64,000 nt of DNA from JADLGL01 sp963667605 (GTDB lineage Bacteria > Pseudomonadota > Alphaproteobacteria > Rhizobiales > Kaistiaceae): assembly GCA_963667605.2 (NCBI GenBank), contig CAXXUZ010000002.1, positions 248,001 to 312,000 of the forward strand, written 5' to 3'. Made by a program: the position numbers and the translations under genes. The first letter of the stretch is position 1. Every line of letters starts with the position of its first letter. Under the pieces are notes generated by a model. The model was not told the origin of the DNA. It was given only the letters and a program-made list of their open reading frames with translations, and made no database searches. Shown here in pieces: positions 8,593-17,660 of the stretch.

Positions 8593-8770
8593 CTATAAGG
8601 CAGCTAGGCCCCGCTCCAGGTCGACCGTGCCTCCCACATTGCTGTGTGTGATGTCACCGCTTCCGCCGCTCCCGACGATGAAGTCGCCGCCGACCTCGTT
8701 GACGGTAATGTCCCCGGAGCCGTCAACGTTAATGACAACGTTGCCTGTGACGCGAGATCGGCGTCGGTTC
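8593..8770 (-). pseudogene. Remnant of a Gly-Ser-Gly-Asp repeat protein (DUF2807-like)
   Basis: On the minus strand a frame ending at TAG 8593-8595 reads VTGNVVINVDGSGDITV, then VGGDFIVGSGGSGDIT and NVGGTVDLERG. The alternating GSGDI and VGG pattern is that of parallel beta-helix or DUF2807-type adhesin-head proteins. Only about 50 residues remain and no start is present. Part of it (the NVGGTVDLERG coding block) is duplicated at 8886-8927. Confidence 0.5.
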
Positions 8771-8974
8771 AACCGGTGAGGTGGTCATCCTCTGGCGGCT
8801 CATCGAGACTCGGATTTGAGATCCGACGGCGGCATAAACTCATCGTCCTCATCCCTCGCGGGATTCAAACGTCAAATTTTATCCACTAGGCCCCGCTCCA
8901 GGTCGACCGTGCCTCCCACATTGCGGTGAGGTTCAGCGAGAAGAGAGACGGCGGCATAAACTCATCGTCCTCAT
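8604..8974. repeat. Two interleaved direct repeats around an IS630 end
   Basis: A 42-base block at 8604-8645 (CTAGGCCCCGCTCCAGGTCG...) recurs at 8886-8927, and a 28-base block at 8825-8852 (GACGGCGGCATAAACTCATC...) recurs at 8947-8974. The IS630 fragment 8851-8886 sits between. The rest of 8394-9089 holds no recognisable gene. Confidence 0.85.
8851..8886. mobile_element. Solo IS630 terminal fragment
   Basis: These 36 bases match the transposon end next to the transposase start of the three IS630 copies (AATTTTATCCAC at the tip) and are followed by the TA target dinucleotide. No transposase or second end is nearby. Confidence 0.9.
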
Positions 8975-9089
8975 TGGAAATCATTGGTTCGGGGCTGTAG
9001 AGATACCTAATCGGGTGTACGCCGCGCGTTCGGCGTGCTGATGATCATCAACGACCCTTTTGACTGGTGCTTTGCTTTGCCGCGTTGCC

Positions 9090-10811
9090 CTAGTCGGGGA
9101 TCACATTCCTTCCATACTCGGCTTCGAACTCACCGATTCTGACGATCACAAACACCGGGAGCGCTCCGGCTTCCACCGCTGCAAACAGCGCATCGTCGAA
9201 CCTCAACACGTGGGCATTGTCTATCCCCTCGGCGACTGACATCGGTTCGAGAACGTACCGATCGGCAACAAATGACTCCGCCGTCGTCTGGAGAGTATCA
9301 AGGAAGTTCGGACCGATGACGATGGCCCCGCTGAGGTCAATGCTTGCCAGATCGGCGCCGTCGAAGACGTTGTTGAACGGTATCGCTCCACGGAAGGTGG
9401 CAGCACCCAATGCAGCCCCGCTGAAATCTGAGTTGCCAATATAGGCGCCGTCGAAATTGGCAGCAAAGGCTCTCACTGATATAAATGTTGACCGGTCGAT
9501 GAAAGCACCGGTGAAGTCCGCGCCGACCATCCCGGTTTCCGGAAGCAGGTTCGTGTCCGCGCGCGGTCTATCAGCGCCGCCAACAATCCCGTCGAAATGG
9601 CTGTCGACGATGTATGCGGAGCGGAACCTCGCATGGTCGAGCACTGCGCCGCTAAAATCCACGTCGCGCAATTCGACCGCGGAAAAATCGATGAACCGCA
9701 GAGCGGCGTTGCGAAATGACATTCCCGCCAGGAGAGGCTGGCGCAACTCGGCAAACGAGAAATCGGCCCCGGCGGATGAAAGCGCCTCGGTGTCGACGAT
9801 GCCCGAATTGTACAAGAGTGAGATGAGCTGCCCGCGTTCCGGGCTCACCTCGCGGTCGGTCAGTTGATCACCGGGTACGCCGAGCTCCGCCAGTGACGGC
9901 GCCAGCGGCTGAGTCTGCTGCCAGCGCTGATAGTCGACAACGGTGTTTGGTAGATCCGCACGTCGCCGCAGCGCCAAGGAGAGGATCTCTAGATCGCCAA
10001 GACCGGCAAGGGCCGATGGCACATGCCGATAGGGCCGAGCAGCATTAGTGGCCGCCACGATCCGGGCGCGGAGTGTTTCGGACAACTCGCCGGCGCTGAA
10101 CGCCGGGATCAGCCGGCCGTCGCTTGCCAACGCCGCCGTTTCCTCGCCGATCGCCGCACCGATAGCCAAGATCTCGGGTACTATTTAAGTAGAGCGCTGT
10201 GCCTCACCCAGCTGAATCTACGCTTGCATCAATGCTGTTTGGTCGCTGATCCGATTGTTCTGGTCGGCGAGGAGCGCCGATTGATCTTTGAGCAGCACGT
10301 TCTGCTGAAACAGAAACCCCGCAGCGGCAAGTGCGGCAATGGCGACAACCAATGCAGTTAACGTCGCCACCATCCAGCGGCGGGTGGCAATCCAGGAATA
10401 GCGAGCAACCGCAATCTCAGCGAAATCGCGCGCGGCAAGCGTCGCCTTCTGAACGTTGTTTTCTGACGCAAATCGAGCGATGTCGCCGAGGGGCTTGGCC
10501 AAGCGGGCCGCCTCGACCTCGCTCCGCTTGAACAATGCCCTCCATAATCGTTCCCGGAACAAAAAGACGGTGCCGGCGACAACAAGAACGACTACTAGCA
10601 CGGCCATCAGGCCGCTGATCACTCCCACGGCGTTCTCAGCGAACAGGCTGACCCCGAAGGTTGCGAAGGGGAAACCGACCGCTACGCCGACCACGAATAT
10701 CAGTAGCGCGACCAAGGCATTGGTGAAGTACCCTTGTCCGGAAGGATCGGGGCGCGAGGCCATGGAGCGGTCGCCATTGGCGAGGGGCATGTCGGATTGA
10801 TTGTCGGCCAC
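9090..10811 (-). pseudogene. Membrane-anchored pentapeptide-repeat protein with two in-frame stops
   Basis: Two consecutive frames are really one. The N-terminal part (10811-10218) has three hydrophobic segments (TNALVALLIFVVGVAVGFPF, LMAVLVVVLVVAGTVFLF, VATLTALVVAIAALAAAGFL) and a Gln-rich coiled region (LLADQNNRISDQTALMQA). It ends at TAG 10218-10220, and the same frame resumes as IQLGEAQRST, TAA 10185-10187, IVPEILAIGAAIGEE, then runs to 9090. The C-terminal part has pentapeptide-type runs (ADFSFAEL, AALRFIDFSAVELRDVDF, ADFTGAFIDRS). Gln fits both stop positions (CAG and CAA). The undamaged protein would be ~573 residues, inner-membrane anchored with a right-handed beta-helix domain. Function unknown. 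Confidence 0.85.
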
Positions 10812-10990
10812 CGCAGCTCCCGTAGACTCCGCCGGTGCCTAAGGCGGGCTACCTTAAAGTTGTGACAGCCCGAACGTCTGCAGGTTTGGTTAACGAACCG
10901 CTACGTTGGCCGACGAGGCGGCGAAGAGGCCGCCGAGCGATGCCGGACGCCTGACTCACCGCCGCCAGGAGAGTTGCGGGCCGGCCTCAA

Positions 10991-11400
10991 TCAATAGCCC
11001 CGCTTCGGCGGATCTTTCCTTTCGCGGCGCTTGGCCAACCGGGAACCTAGAGTGGCCACCCAGATGAACGTCCGCAAAGGGTTGTACCGCCGACTATGAC
11101 GAACGCGCCGCCGGGGGCGAGGCGCGGACGTGGGCGAAGATGGAGCGGCGGGCGACCATGTCGAGGATGAGGTCGTAGCGCGCCCCCGTCCTTGTGTAAT
11201 CCTCGCGCGTGTAGTCAATGACATGGCCGGCGCCCAGCGAGCGCATGAGATCGAGCTTCGCATTGTGGTCTACACCGGTCACTTCGGCACCATAGAGACT
11301 TGCGATCTACACGGCGAACGTGCCGGCGCCGCCGCCCGCGCCGTTAATCAGGACCTTTTGCCTCGGTCCGAAATCGCTCTCCAAGGGTGGAGGGCCCGGC
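10991..11400 (-). pseudogene. Vestigial zinc-type quinone oxidoreductase
   Basis: Reads RQKVLINGAGGGAGTFAV, TAG (11307-11309), IASLYGAEVTGVDHNAKLD and SLGAGHVIDYTREDYT. The intact paralogue at 18627-19628 has TFAVQIAKSYGAEVTGV here, so the stop replaces Gln (CAG to TAG). After about 11130 the frame is lost. Only the Rossmann (NADPH-binding) core survives; the N-terminal catalytic domain is gone. Confidence 0.8.
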
Positions 11401-11603
11401 AGCCGGTCGAGGGCCAGGCTTCAGCGACAAGGCAACCCTTTCGTTCTCGCTCCGCCAACAGATAATCTCGCCCTCTGATCGCTCCAGTCAGGGCACTCAG
11501 TTAAACAGCGTCGAGGTCTGACCGCGCTGGTGTTGTCGAAGGGCTCAACCGTTCGGGAGGAGGGGTGTATGACATCGAAGACGATATTGCGAACGCGAAG
11601 ACT

Positions 11604-12965
11604 AATGTCCGCTTTGCGCCATGTGTGGACGGCTCTCCGTTGGCAAGGGGTTTTCCTGATGCGGCGCCTGCTGGTCGGTGCGGCCATGTGTTCGACCTGT
11701 TGGTGCGGCAGCATGAGCCGCTGGCCATAATGCCTTCCGCGAAGACGGGTCCCGACCAAAAGCACGCGCTTTGAAGCGCTCTGGCGCAAATGGGTTGTCC
11801 CATCTCCCGGTATCGACCGGTTGACGCATTACATCGCGATTGCCCTGGCCAAACTCCTTGTTCCTCAGATTGATTGCGGTTCCCTATAGCGATCCCCAGT
11901 GGTCATCATCGCCCAGATGATGCGGGCGGTCTTGTTGGCGAGTGCGACCGCAGCGATCTTCGGCGTTCGGCGAGCCAACAGCTGCACCAGCCAGGAGCGC
12001 CTGGTGCCGTGCCGCATGGCCTGGCGGACGACTGAGAGCGCTCCGACGACCAGCAACTGCCGCAAATAGCGGTCGCCTTGTTTGGTGATGCCGCCGAGCC
12101 GTTTCCTGCCGCCGCTGGAGTTCTGGCGCGGAACCAGACCAATCCAGGCTGCTAGATTGCGGCCTGACTTGAATGCCTTGGGGTCGGGAACCGCAGCGAC
12201 GATCGGGCTAGCAAGCACCGGTCCGACGCCGGGCACCTCCATCAGACGCCTACCGGTCTCACTGGCTCGAGCATCGGCAGCGACGCGGCGATCGGTCTCC
12301 AGGATCTGTCGGTTCACCAGGCCCAGCTGTGCGACCAGCATGGCGAGGCAGGATCGTATCGTCTCAGGAACGCGATCGTCGTCTGTGTCGGTGATGATAT
12401 TCACCAATTGAGCCAGCCCATTGCGTCCAACCGGCGCAACAAGTCCGTACTCGGCCATATGTCCGCGGATGGCATTGGCGAGTTGGGTGCGCTGGCGGAT
12501 CAGCATCAACCGGACGCGGTGAAGCCCCTGAACGCTCTGCTGCACCGGGCTCTTGATCTCGACAAAGCGCATCGTTGGCCGTGTGACCGCCTCACAGATC
12601 GCTTCGGCATCAGCTGCATCGTTCTTCTGTCGCTTCACATACGGCTTCACGTAGCTCGGCGGCATTAGCCGCACTTCGTGACCGAGTTCCCTGAGCTGTC
12701 GGCCCCAGTAATGAGCGGCCGCGCCAGCTTCGATGCCGACAAGGCACGCTGATAGCTTCCCAAAGAACGGCAGCACCCTCCTTCGCGTCAGCCGCCGGCG
12801 AGCAACCACCTCACCAGCCGCATCGACACCGTGAGCAACAAAGACCGACTTTGCGATATCCATTCCAATCGTGACTGCCGTTTCCATGACGTCCTCCACA
12901 CTTCCTCAGCCCAAACAGGCTGACGGGTTGATGGAGAGCCGTCCACGGCATCAATGGCGGTCATT
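11604..12965 (-). mobile_element. IS110-family (IS1111-like) element
   Basis: Contains one complete DEDD transposase gene. The two ends carry imperfect inverted repeats: AATGTCCGC..TGTGGACGGCTCTCC at 11604-11639 and its partner near 12932-12965. Inverted repeats are typical of the IS1111 subgroup. The end at 11604 is supported by a second fragment (51998-52388) that stops at the same base. Confidence 0.85.
11865..12887 (-). CDS. IS110/IS1111-family DEDD transposase
   Basis: About 340 residues. The N-terminal RuvC-like DEDD domain shows TIGMDIAKSVFVAHG (first Asp), CLVGIEAGAAAHYWGR (Glu) and KRQKNDAADAEAICEA (Asp pair). The C-terminal transposase_20 domain shows LMEVPGVGPVLASPIVA and AAWIGLVPRQNSSGGR, with the conserved Ser. 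The ATG at 12887 (METAVTIGMD) has a GGAGG site 6-7 bases upstream and is preferred over the GTG at 12899. The gene looks intact. IS110 enzymes move the element through a circular intermediate without DDE chemistry. Confidence 0.93.
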   Translation of the reverse strand: METAVTIGMDIAKSVFVAHGVDAAGEVVARRRLTRRRVLPFFGKLSACLVGIEAGAAAHYWGRQLRELGHEVRLMPPSYVKPYVKRQKNDAADAEAICEAVTRPTMRFVEIKSPVQQSVQGLHRVRLMLIRQRTQLANAIRGHMAEYGLVAPVGRNGLAQLVNIITDTDDDRVPETIRSCLAMLVAQLGLVNRQILETDRRVAADARASETGRRLMEVPGVGPVLASPIVAAVPDPKAFKSGRNLAAWIGLVPRQNSSGGRKRLGGITKQGDRYLRQLLVVGALSVVRQAMRHGTRRSWLVQLLARRTPKIAAVALANKTARIIWAMMTTGDRYREPQSI

Positions 12966-13118
12966 GAGAGCCATCCCGACCGAAGTCCGACTTTGCCGCC
13001 AAGTCGGGGCGTCGCACTCGCAGCGCCGAAAGAAAGGGCGGCACCCGACGCCAATCCGCGCTGCCGGGTCTCAGTGCTCGACAATCCGATGGCTGCGCAG
13101 GGCAAAGCCGAGAAGTCT
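12966..13118. other. Unassigned stretch between IS110 and repeat C
   Basis: A plus-strand frame runs from inside the IS110 end to 13148 and finishes VSVLDNPMAAQGKAEKSATS, the last residues coming from the repeat. It may be the tail of a gene cut by IS110, but I do not recognise it. Confidence 0.3.
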
Positions 13119-13267
13119 GCAACATCCGCAACAACCGCAACATCGTAAAGATATCAGAGCGTTATCGTGCTAGCGCATCGGCGGGTGTTGCGGATGATTG
13201 ACGCGGCGTCGGGTGTTTGGACGGGCCCCTTTTCGAAAAATGTCAAGCCCTGGGGGGTGTATGGGGG
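13119..13267 (+). repeat. Dispersed ~150 bp repeat, copy C
   Basis: The best preserved copy. GCAACATCCGCAACAACCGC starts it. CATCCGCAACA and TGTTGCGGATG form an 11-base inverted repeat about 70 bases apart. GGCGTCGGGTGTTTGG and ATGTCAAGCCCTGGGGGGTG complete it. Confidence 0.78.
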
Positions 13268-13430
13268 TCTGCGTGCCGGCAGTGCGGAGCAAAACCAAAA
13301 CGTCTGGTCGGGATCGGCTGGCGGGCGGAGCTAAGTTGCCGCTGCCTTAGGCTGCTGATTTGGGTGGCATTTGTCGCAACGGCGGAACGGTCGTATCGTC
13401 TGCTAGGCATCCACGCTCGGAGTTCGGATC

Positions 13431-14438
13431 ATGACCGTTTGGCACGGGAAAACGAGAGTACCCCTAGCGTTCGCAATCGGAGCGTTGATCACCACCGCGG
13501 TGCTGGCGCAGGTGCCCACCGTCGGTGGCACCTGGGAAACATTGGCCCCGATGCCGGACAGGCGGACCGAGGTCAGCGTCACCACCGATGGTGAACGCCT
13601 GTTCGTACTTGGAGGATTCACGCCGCGATTGGTGGGAGCTTCAGCGCCCCTGCCCGTCTACAGCTATGACCCAGCGACCGATACCTGGTCTCGACTGACC
13701 GACCTCCCCGACGGAGTGAACCATGCCAGCCTCGTCTATCTCGATGGCTCACTCTATGTGGTCGGGGGTTATCGCCGAGCAACGTTCCGTCCCGTAGATC
13801 GGCTAATGATTTACGGCCTTGCCGGCGGTGAATGGCGCGAAGGACCACCATTGCCGACGGCGCGTGGTGCTCTGGCGGTAGCCGTTCTGGATGGCCGCAT
13901 CCATGCGATCGGCGGAGAACTGGCCAATGGGAACAACACCGGCGTGCATGAAATCTACGACCCCGTGACCAATAGCTGGACCTCGGCTGCCCCCATGCCG
14001 ACGGTGCGCAATCACCACGCAGCGGCGACAGTGGGCAACGAGATCATCGTGATCGCCGGACGGAACGGCCAGACCTCCACGATGACGGTGAACGAGATAT
14101 ATGGCGCCAGCACCGACACCTGGCGAACCGGTACCGACGTGCCGACCGGTCGCAGCGGCGTGGCGGCTGTTTCACTCGGCCGATTCGTCTACCTCTTTGG
14201 GGGTGAGCAATTCACCGTTCAAACGGGCACATTCGATGAGGCCGAGCGCTACGATCCGGCAGCCAACAGTTGGGCACGGCTGCCGAACATGCCCACGGCA
14301 CGGCACGGACTTGGCGCGGCCGTTGTTGACGGGCTCATCTATGTCATCTCCGGAGGCCCCACCGCCGGATTCGCCTTTAGCGATCTCAACGAGCGCCTGA
14401 CGCCGGACACTGCCAATCAGCATAGAGATCAGCAATGA
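13431..14438 (+). CDS. Secreted Kelch-repeat protein
   Basis: 335 residues. An N-terminal signal peptide (residues 1-27, VPLAFAIGALITTAVLAQV) precedes five to six Kelch motifs, each with a Gly-Gly pair and a spaced Tyr/Trp: LFVLGGFTPR, LYVVGGYRRATF, IHAIGGELANGN, IIVIAGRNGQTS, VYLFGGEQFT, IYVISGGPTAGF. Such repeats fold into a six-bladed beta-propeller, and the protein most likely works in the periplasm or outside the cell. The ATG at 13431 is the only start that keeps the signal peptide. It follows repeat copy C, and the next intact gene, 15023-15988, is another exported propeller protein. Ligand unknown. Confidence 0.85.
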   Translation: MTVWHGKTRVPLAFAIGALITTAVLAQVPTVGGTWETLAPMPDRRTEVSVTTDGERLFVLGGFTPRLVGASAPLPVYSYDPATDTWSRLTDLPDGVNHASLVYLDGSLYVVGGYRRATFRPVDRLMIYGLAGGEWREGPPLPTARGALAVAVLDGRIHAIGGELANGNNTGVHEIYDPVTNSWTSAAPMPTVRNHHAAATVGNEIIVIAGRNGQTSTMTVNEIYGASTDTWRTGTDVPTGRSGVAAVSLGRFVYLFGGEQFTVQTGTFDEAERYDPAANSWARLPNMPTARHGLGAAVVDGLIYVISGGPTAGFAFSDLNERLTPDTANQHRDQQ

Positions 14439-14560
14439 ACTGCTCACCGAGCTTGTTTCTCGATCCCTGCTGACGACCTGGACCTCCTCTGTAGCCCTTT
14501 AGGAATTGGCCGGTGCAGCGCCCAGCAGCCGCAGCGGCTCTGGATGGGTTGACTCTCTTA
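14386..14560 (-). pseudogene. DUF5681-like N-terminal remnant
   Basis: Minus-strand frame with GQFLKGYRGGPGRQQGSRNK followed by LGEQFIADLYADWQ, close to the GN.GGRPKGSRNKLGE..L motif of DUF5681 proteins found in phages and mobile DNA. It stops at 14386 inside the Kelch gene 3' end, so only the N-terminal ~50 residues remain. Family assignment is from memory of the motif. Confidence 0.45.
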
Positions 14561-14570
14561 CTGCCGATTG

Positions 14571-15022
14571 GAGAGTCGTCGAGAGCGTAGGCTAAGAAGC
14601 CGACCGGCAAGAAAACCGATCGGCTCCCTGCGGGCTTATTCGGAACTAAAGGCTCGTCGGCCTTTGGCCATCGGCGACGGACACCTCCAGTACCACCGGA
14701 AATCCTCCCTGGGCCCCTCAGGGCGGCGCCACCATTGAGCGCTCTTGCAGGAAAGTGAGTCAACCGTGCTCAGTCACCGCCCAGGATTTGCAGGCGACCA
14801 TCCGTCGAACCGGTGGTGCTGAGCTGACTTATCCACGCTGGCACATTCGAGACGTGTGCCGCTATGGGATCTGGCGGCCCACCGAGGGCTATCTTGATCG
14901 GCAGGTGCCGCCGTCGACCCCAAGCCACACGACTTGGAGTATACTCGATCTCTTCCCATTTGCGCCTCCTGAACGTATGGTCATTGTGGCTTCGAAGCCA
15001 TTCACTATTTGGGAGGAATCCA
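14571..15022. other. Long intergenic stretch before the beta-propeller gene
   Basis: No gene I can support. A GGGAGG ribosome site at 15011-15016 serves the next gene, and TATACT-like sequence near 14939 could be a promoter element. Confidence 0.35.
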
Positions 15023-15988
15023 ATGAAAAGGTTTGTTTTGATGGGGGCTACTGCGGCCCTTCTGGTAGCGGGCGGCGTGGTTGTCGCCCAAGAAGGGATC
15101 GGTCGTAACGATGCTGACGGCAATTACCGTCCCCTTGGAGAGAATCTGCGGGTTATCGGCGGGTTCGATTTCGCCGAGAGCTGCAGTTACGACACTTCTC
15201 GCGATCTCATCGTGGTGCCCAATATGGGCAATCGGATGCGGGATGGGTTCCACAATGATGGCTGGGTGTCGCTGATCAATCATGACGGCACCGTGAACAC
15301 TCTGCGGTGGCTATCAACCGATGAAGACACAGGCGCTTTCGTCAACGATCCGTTCGGCAGCGACATCGTCAACGGAGTCCTTTATCTCGCTGATCGCACT
15401 GGCGGCACCGGCGATGATGATCCTAGCGTTGCTGTGGTCACCATGTGGGATATGGCAACCGGTGAGATGATGGGTTTCGTCTCCGTCCCGGAGTCGACTG
15501 GCTTCAACGACATTGCCGTGACCGAGGACGGCACCATCTATGCGTCGGATACCGGAGCTAACCGCCTCTTCCAGGTCAATCCGGACGGCACCTGGTCGAT
15601 ATTGGTCGATGACGCCGGCGAGAACAACCGGGAAGGCGAGATCTTTCAGCTTCCGAACGGCGTTGCCATCGATGGCGACGGCAACATCGTCGTCGTTAAC
15701 ATCTTCTCCGACAACGTCCACACCTTCACTCCGGCTGGCGAGCTGATCAAAACCACTCACACCGTCGACGGCGGTGACGATGGTATCGTAATCATGGCCG
15801 ATGGCACTCAATACGTGAGCAGCGTTCGCTTCGGCAGCGTCTCTCGCATCTCGCCGGATGGCACCGCGGAACTCATCGCGGTTGGCATGCCAGGTGGCGC
15901 TTCCATGTGCTACGACCCGATTGCCAATCAGCTGGTCGTTCCGATGAACAATGCCAACGCGTTGGTGTTCGTTCCGCTTGGAATGTAG
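15023..15988 (+). CDS. Exported SMP-30/NHL-type beta-propeller protein
   Basis: 321 residues from the ATG at 15023, which follows a GGGAGG ribosome site by 6 bases. The signal peptide is MKRFVLMGATAALLVAGGVV followed by VAQEG. The mature part has repeated blades such as FNDIAVTEDGTIYASDTGAN, LPNGVAIDGDGNIVVVNIFS and GIVIMADGTQYVSSV, the spacing seen in SMP-30/gluconolactonase and NHL proteins. These bind a divalent metal and often hydrolyse lactones, but the metal residues cannot be assigned from sequence alone. A perfect 12-bp hairpin follows the stop. Probably periplasmic. Confidence 0.82.
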   Translation: MKRFVLMGATAALLVAGGVVVAQEGIGRNDADGNYRPLGENLRVIGGFDFAESCSYDTSRDLIVVPNMGNRMRDGFHNDGWVSLINHDGTVNTLRWLSTDEDTGAFVNDPFGSDIVNGVLYLADRTGGTGDDDPSVAVVTMWDMATGEMMGFVSVPESTGFNDIAVTEDGTIYASDTGANRLFQVNPDGTWSILVDDAGENNREGEIFQLPNGVAIDGDGNIVVVNIFSDNVHTFTPAGELIKTTHTVDGGDDGIVIMADGTQYVSSVRFGSVSRISPDGTAELIAVGMPGGASMCYDPIANQLVVPMNNANALVFVPLGM

Positions 15989-16012
15989 CCATACAAAATA
16001 CACCACACACAC

Positions 16013-16042
16013 TACCGCCGGCGTCCGTGAACGCCGGCGGTA
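16013..16042 (+). terminator. Hairpin after the beta-propeller gene
   Basis: TACCGCCGGCGT and ACGCCGGCGGTA form a perfect 12-bp stem with a 6-base loop, 24 bases after the stop. No T-run follows, so it is either a weak intrinsic terminator or an mRNA 3' stabiliser. Confidence 0.6.
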
Positions 16043-16143
16043 TTCGCTGGTCGGGTTGCGTTTGCTGGGCCGATCGCGGGGCTCGCCATCCCCTTAATGA
16101 TTGAAGTTGGGAACTCGCGCTCTACGAGGCGTTACGGGGACTA

Positions 16144-17289
16144 GTGGATAAAATTTGACGTTTGAATCCCGCGAGGGATTCTCGCCGGGCACGTTGTGTG
16201 CGAGTCTGGCGCATGCGGCCAGGAATCATCGTCGATGTGAGTACCGCCGACCGTGCTCGTCTCGAAGCGGTCGTTGCGGACCGGAACAGCCGGCAGAAAC
16301 ACGTGTGGCGGGCACGGATCGTCCTTCTGAGCGGGGATGGTCTCGGCACGGTCGAGATCATGCGCTGCACCGGCAAGAGCAAGACAGCGGTTTGGCGTTG
16401 GCAGGAGCGCTTCATGCACGAGGGTGTCGAGGGGTTGCTGCGGGACAAGACGCGACCCTCGCGCGTTCCGCCGCTCGGCCGGGAAATCGCTGACCGCGTC
16501 GTCGCGCTGACGCTGAGTGCGCCGCGCCACGAGGCGACACATTGGACGGCGCCGGCGATGGCCAAGACGGTCGGCATCAGCGTCAGCGCGGTACAGCGCA
16601 TCTGGCGGGCGCACGGGCTTCAGCCCCACCGGGTCCGGCAGTTCAAGCTGTCGCGTGACCCGGAGTTCATTCCCAAGCTGCGGGACATCGTCGGCCTTTA
16701 TGTCGATCCGCCGGCGCACGCCGTTGTCCTGTCGGTTGACGAGAAGAGCCAGATCCAGGCGCTCGACCGCACCCAACCCGGGCTGCCGATGAAGACGGGA
16801 TGCGCGGGCACGATGACGCATGACTACAAGCGGCACGGCACGACCACGCTGTTCGCCGCGCTGAACGTGCTCGAAGGGCGTGTCATCGGCCGGTGCATGC
16901 AGCGCCATCGACACCAAGAGTTCATTCGCTTCCTCAACGCCATCGAGGCCGACGTGCCCGCGGGAAAGCTGGTCCATGTGATCCTCGACAACTACGCCGC
17001 CCACAAGCATCCCAAGGTCCGCGGGTGGCTTACGCGCCATCCGCGCTTTTTCTTCCACTTCACCCCAACATCCTGCTCCTGGCTCAACGCCGTCGAAGGT
17101 TTCTTCGCAAAGCTCGCAAAGCAACGTCTCAAGCGCGGCGTCTTCCACTCGATCGTCGATCTCCAGGCCACCATCAACCGCTTCCTCGAACACACCAACA
17201 ACGATCCGCAGCCCTTCATCTGGACAAAGGATCCCGACAAAATCATCGCCGCTGTCAGATGCGGGCATCAAGCGTTAGATTCCATCCAC
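16144..17289 (+). mobile_element. IS630-family element, copy 1
   Basis: Bounded by TA on both sides (16142-16143 and 17290-17291), the IS630 target. The terminal inverted repeats are GTGGATAAAATTTGACGTTT and GTGGATGGAATCTAACGCTT, imperfect over about 30 bases. Nearly identical to the copies at 38127-39273 and 41250-42395. Confidence 0.95.
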
Positions 17290-17292
17290 TAG
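16213..17292 (+). CDS. IS630-family DDE transposase, copy 1
   Basis: About 359 residues. The N-terminal helix-turn-helix part is RARIVLLSGDGLGTVEIMRC with KSKTAVWRWQERFMHEGVEG, and a second winged part follows (TVGISVSAVQRIWRAHGL). The catalytic core has VVLSVDEKSQIQALDRTQPG (D), LVHVILDNYAAHKHPKV (D) and LNAVEGFFAKLAKQ (E). The stop codon TAG uses the target TA at the element edge. A long antisense frame over the whole gene is a shadow. All copies look functional, which suggests recent transposition. Confidence 0.95.
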   Translation: MRPGIIVDVSTADRARLEAVVADRNSRQKHVWRARIVLLSGDGLGTVEIMRCTGKSKTAVWRWQERFMHEGVEGLLRDKTRPSRVPPLGREIADRVVALTLSAPRHEATHWTAPAMAKTVGISVSAVQRIWRAHGLQPHRVRQFKLSRDPEFIPKLRDIVGLYVDPPAHAVVLSVDEKSQIQALDRTQPGLPMKTGCAGTMTHDYKRHGTTTLFAALNVLEGRVIGRCMQRHRHQEFIRFLNAIEADVPAGKLVHVILDNYAAHKHPKVRGWLTRHPRFFFHFTPTSCSWLNAVEGFFAKLAKQRLKRGVFHSIVDLQATINRFLEHTNNDPQPFIWTKDPDKIIAAVRCGHQALDSIH

Positions 17293-17303
17293 CGACCCGG
17301 CGA

Positions 17304-17651
17304 TCACCAGGCAGGCCGCGTCATTGCGCGGCGGGACCGACGACAATGACGATGTTGCCCGCCTTCCCGCCGCTTTCGGTATAGCGGTGGGCGGCGACGA
17401 GCCACTGCCAACGGAAAGGCCGGCCAATCACTGGCCTCAGCTCCCACCGTGCCCGCCACCTCAATCGCTGATTTCCCCCTCGCATGCCCCTCTTCGAGAC
17501 AGCGGATCGCATCGGGCGTTTCGGCCAGGGGATAGCTTCTGTCGATCACCGGAGCGATTGTGGCGGCCACGACAAGCTGCTTCGTCGCAAGGGATTTGCG
17601 GCGCTGATCATTGGAAGGGGCACGATCCTGCGCCAAGTCGCGAAAGGGCAT
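17304..17651 (-). pseudogene. Tails of two quinone oxidoreductases
   Basis: One frame reads TIAPVIDRSYPLAETPDAIR with CLEEGHARGKSAIEVA, the C-terminus of the gene type at 18627-19628. A second frame (17321-17430) reads LRPVIGRPFRWQWLVAAHRY with TESGGKAGNIVIVVG, the C-terminus of the gene type at 17661-18584. So a second, degraded version of this oxidoreductase pair's 3' ends lies next to the intact pair, cut off by the IS630 insertion or a deletion. Confidence 0.75.
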
Positions 17652-17660
17652 GCCGGGCTA

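Noticed and set aside
13119..13267. Integron attC site
   Set aside because: The dispersed repeat lacks the GTTRRRY/RYYYAAC core boxes, and no integron integrase is present.
16141..17271. 376-residue antisense ORF over the IS630 transposase (also in copies 2 and 3)
   Set aside because: It mirrors the transposase codons, recurs only because the IS recurs, and has no family likeness.
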